From contig NC_053037.3 of the NCBI RefSeq assembly GCF_002575655.3, positions 147,571,207 to 147,635,206 on the forward strand: a stretch of 64,000 bases of DNA, in the 5' to 3' direction. Below are positions 57,401-64,000 of the stretch, piece by piece. The notes beneath the pieces were generated by a model. That model was not told the origin of the DNA and made no database searches. It saw nothing but the letters and a program-made list of their open reading frames with translations. Positions within the stretch are counted from its first letter, which is position 1; each line of letters starts with the position of its first letter. The position numbers and the translations under genes were made by a program. Source of the DNA: Aegilops tauschii subsp. strangulata (Eukaryota > Streptophyta > Magnoliopsida > Poales > Poaceae).

Positions 57401-59331
57401 GTACTGAACATTATCAAAATGAATATGAGAATGGGCGCACGAGAGGGATATTGCGGAACAATCCACTGGCTAACAAACTTGGCATGGTGGAGGATGGCCT
57501 ATCTTATTCACCCATCAAGGTGCTTGCTCTAACTTGGCAAGGTTGTATTGGTCGCACATATTTTGCATCTGACCACTTGCATTACTTCTACTTTGTTACA
57601 CCATCTGCTTAGTTTAAGCATCATATATGAGTATATGCCTTACCTATACATTTTCTGTACCTATTCCATGTGTCGTCGTACTATGTTTTTCCAGTCAAAT
57701 GTTGTTCTTTCGTAATAGATGTCCAAAAGGAAGAGGGTGAGTGCAGATCCTCAAGGAGTACTAACTAGATATTTGGAAAAGGTAGTGATACCTGATAAAT
57801 CAGATAGATCAGCAGCCACAGAAAACACAGGCCTAGCTGTACCACACTCTACCCCTACTCCACTGGCCAAACCCCTATTAGAACTGCTGAGAGCCCAGCG
57901 TCAGGTACTGTCTATGATATCAATTCAAAATTTGAACTCCTAAATTTTTGCATGTGCCTTACCTTCTCTCTTGTATGAAAACTAATTTCAGATGAAGCTC
58001 CTTGCTCAAAGGATCATGGGATCTCTCAACAATACTGGGCTCTGCATTGCTCTTGTCAGTACCTCTTGCCCTTTGTCGGCATACTTACACTCATTGATGT
58101 TTGATTATGTAGCATCACTGTAAATGTTCGCTTCTTTATCCTCCCTTTGCTTGAAATTATAAGATCTATATTTACTCTTAGGTAACTCTTAGGTAAATGT
58201 AGAATTAACACAATGGTTATGAAGTTTTGGATTGCTCATGTATGTACTTGTTGTCATGTACTCCCTCTGTATCGAATTAATTGTTGATCAATTGGATGTA
58301 TTTAGAACTTAATACTGCTAGATACATCCATTTGAGCGACAAGTAATAACGGTCGGTGGTGGTATTATTGTACTTGCATCGCGAGATAGTTGATTGTCTA
58401 GCATTACTCTGCATCTTATCTGCCCTGCCCTCCACTTACTCCAAATTATCGTATCTACATTACTCTTACCAATATGTTGGAAAAAGCCAATGCCACTTCA
58501 CACGTTGATGTCTGCATTCCTCTTGTCAGTACCTTTTGCCTTGTAACCCTATACTTAATTAATTGCTATTTGATTATGTATCATCAGTCTACACCTGAGC
58601 TTCATTATCCTCTGTTTCTTCCAATATTATTTAATCTATATTTACTCTTTGCAAAATATAGAAAAATGGCAACGCTTATAAATAATTTTCTTTGGGGAAT
58701 TTATTGAATTATCATTCCATCAACATGGAGATGGGCTTCGTCTAGCCCGTGTTAACTTGTAATGTAAGTTCATCCTTCTCAAGCCTTCAAACTTTGTTCT
58801 AGTACAGAGTTGGATAGGCATCATTTCCTCCACTGCTCTTTACTTTCCTGTTTAAATTGTAGTTGTAAAAACATGTTCCTTTTGCAGAACAGATCCAGTT
58901 ATTTGCTTATATAATTGTGAAACCTGTTACGTGTCTCCTTGTTTCTCTTTCAGAGTCGTATCTCTTATGCCAGGCAGAACTTTAGGGAAGATAGTGAGCC
59001 AAATCATATTGAGGACAGCGAGATGACCCCAAGGTCTTGTCTTGATGAAGACAGTGAGTTGAAGCTACTCACCAGCAGGTGTGAGACAACCTCTGTGCAG
59101 TCGCTGCCTCAATCAGTTCGACTTCTTCAGTCTCAACTTAAAGCGGAAAGGCTTGCTTCAGCTCAGCTCCGAATTGAAGTCAAAGATGCAAGGAAGATGT
59201 CAGAGGACTGCCTTGCGCACTATGGTGCCGTACCGCTAGGGATGGAGCATCTATCATTGACACAACTGAGGTCTCATCAGCTTGTCCGGCTGCTTGCGGG
59301 GCCCACCCTGGCCAGGCCTAGTGCCTTCTAA
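57401..59331 (+). CDS. Four-exon gene of unknown function near the CACTA terminus (partial)
   Basis: Exons 57401-57519, 57719-57904, 57992-58054 and 58954-59331 join with consistent phase 0 and good borders (AAG|GTGCTT, GTAATAG|ATG, CAG|GTACTG, ATTTCAG|ATG, CTT|GTCAGT, CTTTCAG|AGT), giving about 247 residues. The 5' end is missing (exon 1 begins in phase 1 after GCATGTCAG). Features: RGILRNNPLANKLGMVEDG, a basic MSKRKRVSADPQG segment, an acidic stretch EDSEPNHIEDSE, and a heptad-like SVRLLQSQLKAERLASAQLR. No known domain. The third intron contains a second, diverged copy of the exon-3 donor region (58500-58650). It stops 230 bases before the GGCC-rich subterminal repeats, so it may be an accessory ORF of the CACTA element or captured host sequence. 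Confidence 0.45.
58261..58350. repeat. Truncated Stowaway MITE
   Basis: CTCCCTCTGTATCGAATTAA...GATGTATTTAGA...TAGATACATCCATTTGAGCG has the hairpin core of a Triticeae Stowaway; the closing terminus is lost. It lies in the third intron of the four-exon gene. Confidence 0.5.
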
Positions 59332-59559
59332 AGTGCTCTCAGTTTTGTATATTCTTTTGTCGGCACGTTTATATGCACTGGTGGCGACCTTTGATGCCCA
59401 GTTTATGTAATCCGCGGTCACGTTGCGCTTTATTGTCACCGGTAGCGAACTTTGATTCCCAGTGGATGTAATATGCTGTAATTTCTTTATTGTATAGTCT
59501 AGGTTTATTCTTTGGTTGGTATGTTGTAACTTAGGTCGGAAGGTTCAGTGGATCTCAGT

Positions 59560-60640
59560 GTTGTCGGTCTTCAGGCCGGCCCGTTACTCATATGGGCCAA
59601 AACATGGGCCTATAATCATCTTGGGCCATTAGCAGGTCTAAACCTATAGTAGTTTCCCGCCTTTAACAGGCCGAGTAAAGTTCTAGCCAGGTGGGCCAGA
59701 GAATACCATAGGCTTTTAACAGGCTAAAACCTAGATTGGGCCAGCGTTGGGCCAAAAAAATCACGGGTCAATACAGGCCGAAACTGCCTAAGGCCCATGT
59801 TTGGCCCAAATAGGACGAGCGGTTAACAGGCCAAAATATATCTCGGGCCAGTTTGGCCCAATAAAATTATGGGCTTTAAGTAGGCCGGTATCCACGCGGG
59901 CCATAGGCCCAAAAGTGTCACGGGCCATTGTCAGATGGGCTGTAAGCAGGCCTGATTCAACGCGGGTTGTAATTAGGCCCAACTGTTCCACGGGCCATTA
60001 ACAGGCCGATAGGCCTGTTGGGCTGAAATTTATCTACGAAGACTATAGACCGTTAAGAGGCCTAAAGTTACTTCGGACAAGAAATAGCCCAGTTTCTACA
60101 TGGGCCGTTAAAGGGCCTAAAGTTAAATCGGGCTGACAACGTCCCAGATGCACCACGGGCCGCTAAGAGGCCAAAACTATTATCGGGCCGAACTGGTTAA
60201 CGGGCATTTAACAGGCTAAAATACAAACATGTCTTAGAATGGGCCTAAAATAACAGTGGCCTATTAACGGGCCTGATTCGATATGGGCCGTAATTTGGCC
60301 CAAAACATGGCAGGCTGTGAATGGGCCTGATCTGGTATGGGCCTCAATTTGGCCCAAAACATGGCAGGCTGTTAACGGGCCAGCCCACTAGTGTGTGAAA
60401 AAACATGGTGGGCCTTTAGCTGGGCCGGCCTTTTCACCGGAATGGGCCTCTATTGGGCCGTGCCACATGTCGACGTATCATAGGCGCCTCCTGTCCAATG
60501 AGTGGATGACATCTGTCCAAACGTTGAGCCAACACGTGTTTCCTCCGGCCAATGAGAATTTTACACGTGGAAAATCCCCATTGGTCCGGGCTGTTAACGG
60601 GTTATCAGATCCAAAACCGGACCCGATAGCTTAACTGCGA
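59560..60640. repeat. GGGCC...AACAGGCC subterminal repeat array
   Basis: Short variants of CGGGCCATTAACAGGCC(T/G)AA and its reverse complement occur about 30 times in 1 kb. The density and position, next to a CACTA terminus, fit transposase-binding subterminal repeats. Confidence 0.7.
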
Positions 60641-60888
60641 CCCGTTACGGTCGATGCCACGTGTCGGTCACCCTTGATGAAAGCACTTCTATGATGCGTG
60701 ATTTATCGTCATGGAAGTGGACACTTCCGTGATGATAATTTTGGTAATGTCATGGAACACTTCTATGACAACACAGGTATGACTATCTTGATTCTGTCAT
60801 AAAATTGTCATAGATGTACATGCATGACAGAAAACGTGACCTACTGTGACAAACATGTATCATCACGGAAGTGTCTTTTTTTGTAGTG
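60640..60888 (-). mobile_element. Right terminus of a CACTA DNA transposon (Caspar/Jorge type)
   Basis: Read on the minus strand the end is CACTACAAAAAAAGACACTT, then CCGTGATGATACATG and repeated ATGACA/CACTTC motifs, as in Triticeae CACTA elements. The 3-bp duplication after it would be CTG (60889-60891). No matching left terminus was found in the window, so the element is either truncated or its left end was removed; its cargo probably includes 57401-59331. Confidence 0.85.
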
Positions 60889-62922
60889 CTGGTTGTGTGT
60901 GTAGTCCCCAGGATATGATTTATTACTTCTCCTAAAAATATTTTCCTGCTCATAAGAAACAAGCTGCCCTACAGGAAATATTTAACTTTGTGCAAACTAA
61001 AGAAGAAAGTCTCCCACAAGCTTGGGGGAGGCTTTGCCAGTTACTTAATGCTTTGCCTGATCATCCTCTTAAGAAAAATGAAATACTTGATATCTTCTAT
61101 AATGGACTAACCGATGCTTCTAGGGACTTCCTAGATAGTTGTGCTGGTTGTGTTTTCAGGGAACGAACTGTGGGACAAGCTGAAGAATTATTGAATAATA
61201 TATTGAAAATTATGATGATTGGACTTTTCCTAAACCACCGGCTAAACCCACTCCGAAGAAGAGGGGTATATTATATCTCAGTCCTGAAGATATGCAAGAG
61301 GCAAAGAAATCTATGAAGGAAAAAGGTATTAAAGCTGAGGATGTTAAAAATTTACCTCCTATTGAAGAAATACATGGGCTTAATACACCACCAATGCTTA
61401 AGGTGGTAGAGGTAAATTCTTTAATGAAGTTTAATGATAATGACAATCCTCACAATATGCATCCTAGCCAATGCCTTTATGAGTTTGAAAACTATATTAG
61501 AAAAAAAGATCACTTCAATGCAAATGTTATGAAACAATTGAAATATAATTCTGATATGATTGCTCACTTGAGTGACTTGTTATTTAGAATCTCAAATGAT
61601 GTTAGAGGTGTTGGAAAACATGCTTCTATGGTTCAAACTCAGTTAGAACAAGTTGCTAAATCACAAAGAGAATTGCTTGATGAAATGAATAATAATATGC
61701 ATGACTTTGCTGTTAGAGTTGCAACTAGAGAAGGTAAAATGACTCAGGAACCACTTTATTCTGAGGGACACCCAAAAAGAATTGAACAAGATTCACAAAG
61801 AGTAAACCCTGATGCACCTAGTACTTCTAGAAAGAAAAAGAAAAAGAAAAATGATAGAACTTTGCACACTTCTAGTGAACGTGAAATAGAGAAACCTCCT
61901 GATAATGATAATGAAACTTCTATCTCTGATGCTGAAACTCAATCAGGCAATGAACACTCACCTAGTGATAATGAAAAATATAATGATGAGGTTCATGAAG
62001 ATACTTAAACAAATAATAAAGAACCAGATAATGATGTTGAGATAGAACCACCTGTTGATCTTGATAACCCACAACCTAAGAATAAAAGATATGATAAAAG
62101 AGACTTCATTGCTAGAAAGCACAGTAAAGAAAGAGAACCGTGGGTTCAAAACCTATGCCTTTTCCACCCAAGTCAACTAAAAAGAAACATGATGAAGAAT
62201 TTGAACGCTTTGCTGAAATGCGGAGGCCAGTCTTTTTGCGTACTCGCTTGACTGACATCGTGAAAATGCCTCCTTATGCAAAGTATATGAAAGACATCAT
62301 CACAAATAAGAGAAAAATACCGGAAGCTTAAATCGCCACTATGCTTGCTAATTACACTTATTAATATGGAGTACCTAAAAAACTTGGAGATTCAGGAATA
62401 CCAACTATACCTTGCTCCATCAAAAAGAATTATGTGAAAACTACTTTGTGTGATTTAGGAGCTGGTGTTAGTGTTATGCCTTTCTCTTTATATAAAAGAC
62501 TTGATTTGAATAAACTCACACCTACTGAAATATCTTTGCAAATGGCCGACAAATCGACTGCCATACCTATCGGTATGTGTGAGGATGTGCCCGTTGTCGT
62601 TGCTAATGTTACTATTTTGACTGTCTTTGTTATACTTGAGATGCCCGAGGACGACAACATGTCGATTATCCTTGGTAGAACCTTCTTGAATACTGCAGGG
62701 GCTGTTATTGATTGCAATAAAAGCAAGGTAACTTTTTGTATCAATGGTAATGAGCATACGGTGCACTTTCCGAAGAAACAATTCCAAGTGAATGGTATTA
62801 ATGTTATTGAAAAATCTCCAACAATCACTATTGGAAGTTTTCAAATACCTCTACCTACTGCTAAAAAGAAATATGAAATGCTTATTGTTGGGGACATCCA
62901 TATCCCCATTGAGGTAACTTAG
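60889..62922 (+). pseudogene. Decayed Gypsy (Athila-like) gag and protease
   Basis: 60960-61200 encodes a retrotransposon gag segment (SLPQAWGRLCQLLNALPDH, EILDIFYNGLTDASRDF). After a frame change near 61210, 61292-62008 reads gag C-terminal sequence with a lysine run. A stop at 62006-62008, another frame change near 62140 (MRRPVFLRTRLTDIVKMPPY) and a stop at 62329 precede 62434-62922. That part is an aspartic protease whose active site is DLGAGVSVMP (Leu in place of the usual Thr/Ser, as in Athila-type elements), with ILGRTFLNTAGAVID as the second motif. No RT or integrase follows. The left side is cut by the CACTA insertion. Confidence 0.8.
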
Positions 62923-63710
62923 TGATTTACGAAATTTCTTCGGTTTCATGCTAATCAAATGTGGTTGTTAATAAGACCTGATCAACCTTATTAATGGATC
63001 ATTTTTGAGCGGTACAAAGTTGATGAATTTAGTAAGCACTACTTTCTGTCCTTACTTTTTATTCTCTGTTTTTATTAGTTAAATAAAATAAAATGCCATG
63101 TTTTGTCTGATTTCTGAATTTTCCGTGCAAAAATAATAAATGACCCAAAAATAAAAGTTCTCATAATGCCCTGAAAATTTAATACTTTTTTTTCTGAATA
63201 TTTCTGAATTTCTGGTGCAAATTATATCAGAGGGAGGTGCACCAGGTGGGCACAACCCACCTAGGCGCGCCAGGACCCCAAGGCGCGCCCTGGTGGGTTG
63301 TGGTCCCCACGTGGGCCCCCTCACTTACCTCTTCATCCCACATCATCACTTACCTCCAGAAAAAAATCTCCATTGCTCTCTCTCCCGTGTTCTTGCTCTC
63401 AAACCCGCGGATTTCGATCTCTTTGCTCGAAGCTCCATTTCCGAAACTGTTTCGGGGGATTGTTGCTTGGTATGTGACTCCACCATTTGTCCAATTAGTT
63501 TTTGTTTTAATGGTTTATATTTGGAATAATTAGCTACTCTTGGTGCTGCTGTAGATGAGCTTGCATGTTGAATTCTTAGAGTTCTAAGTAGTTTGAATGC
63601 TTGCTATGGCCTCTATATATCCCTATGAGTAGTTGGTATCATTTTTGTGAAGTTTTTTTGAGAAAATTTTGTGGGCTAATAAATTTCAGAATTTTGTTCA
63701 TAGGAAAATC
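62923..63710. other. Non-coding Gypsy internal region
   Basis: AT-rich, then a palindromic CTAGGCGCGCC...GGCGCGCC tract (63261-63288) and a pyrimidine-rich leader (63360-63480) before the next ATG. It may be a transcript leader. No gene. Confidence 0.45.
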
Positions 63711-64000
63711 ATGAATATCTTTAGGAAGTTTGGCTCTAAGAAGAACTCCAAGGGTGTTATTGGGGAGTCATCTGATAGTGATCTCCATCCTCGGAGGTTG
63801 GCGGAAGTGCGGTCGTGTGAATGGTCGCATACCCCGTTCCTGGAAGAGGCTGGAATCCTTCGAGAGTTCACACAATATGCTGCTAATGCCGGCCTCACCG
63901 AGTTCATCACAGATGAGTGTGACCAGCATCAAATCCTCACAAACGTCTTTGTTCAAAGTTTTACTTTCCTGCCTAGGAATAATCCTCCTGAAGTGAGCTT
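63711..64000 (+). CDS. Athila-type ORF1 start, runs off the window
   Basis: ATG at 63711 opens a frame with no stop to 64000 (96 complete codons). It starts MNIFRKFGSKKNSKG and includes RRLAEVRSCEWSHTPFLEEA and ECDQHQILTNVFVQSF. This resembles the N-terminal region of grass Athila-type first ORFs ('putative plant transposon protein'). It could start a further element or be an extra ORF of the one at 60889. The remainder lies outside the window. Confidence 0.6.
   Translation, partial: MNIFRKFGSKKNSKGVIGESSDSDLHPRRLAEVRSCEWSHTPFLEEAGILREFTQYAANAGLTEFITDECDQHQILTNVFVQSFTFLPRNNPPEVS

Noticed and set aside
58474..58527. Extra exon starting ATGTTGGAAAAAGCC
   Set aside because: No AG acceptor lies directly upstream; kept only as a duplication note.

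Overview
The window is nuclear DNA of a large-genome grass, most likely a Triticeae species (wheat, Aegilops or barley group). The evidence is nested LTR retrotransposons with perfect 5-bp target duplications, many Stowaway-type MITEs with CTCCCTC termini, a CACTA terminus of the Caspar/Jorge kind, and host genes with canonical GT-AG introns. There are no bacterial operons and no CRISPR array. Host genes are few, old and mostly damaged; about two thirds of the sequence is transposon.

Left part (1-18 kb): two F-box/DUF295 genes lie in tandem on the minus strand (877-2728 and 5388-14353). Each is open across its exons except for one nonsense codon. Intron 1 of the second gene carries a complete 7282-bp LTR retrotransposon (6711-13992, target duplication GATGG). 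Its primer-binding site and polypurine tract place it on the minus strand, yet its only long reading frame runs on the plus strand and has three introns. MITEs and short tandem repeats fill the gaps.

Middle left (18-29 kb): B3-like exons on the minus strand (18956-19452) with a Ser/Lys-repeat exon upstream (21070-21753). These are followed by three families of tandem repeats (22.0-24.7 kb), an apparently intact two-exon XS-type zinc-finger gene (25726-26713), and a B3 exon that splices in frame into an F-box/LRR exon (27904-28997). An Athila-like LTR retrotransposon cuts off the F-box/LRR exon.

Centre (29-45 kb): the Athila-like element (LTR 28998-30667) is itself interrupted inside a 187-codon frame by a 13,068-bp Tekay/Del-like chromovirus (30982-44049, target duplication GATGA). 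The chromovirus has LTRs of 3496 and 3728 bp, an extra ORF upstream of gag, and a gag-pol with one frameshift and one stop. 

Right part (45-64 kb): a minus-strand, apparently non-coding LTR retrotransposon (45227-51085) with one truncated LTR, a tRNA-Lys-like sequence and two repeated-motif families. Next come a gene-like multi-exon locus and GGCC-rich subterminal repeats ending in a CACTA terminus at 60888, then decayed Gypsy gag-protease (60889-62922), and the open start of an Athila-type ORF that runs off the window (63711-64000).

Insertion order by nesting and by-eye LTR divergence: the intron element (about 4% in a 205-bp sample) and the minus-strand element (about 3% over 289 bp) look older than the chromovirus (about 1.3% in a 760-bp sample).
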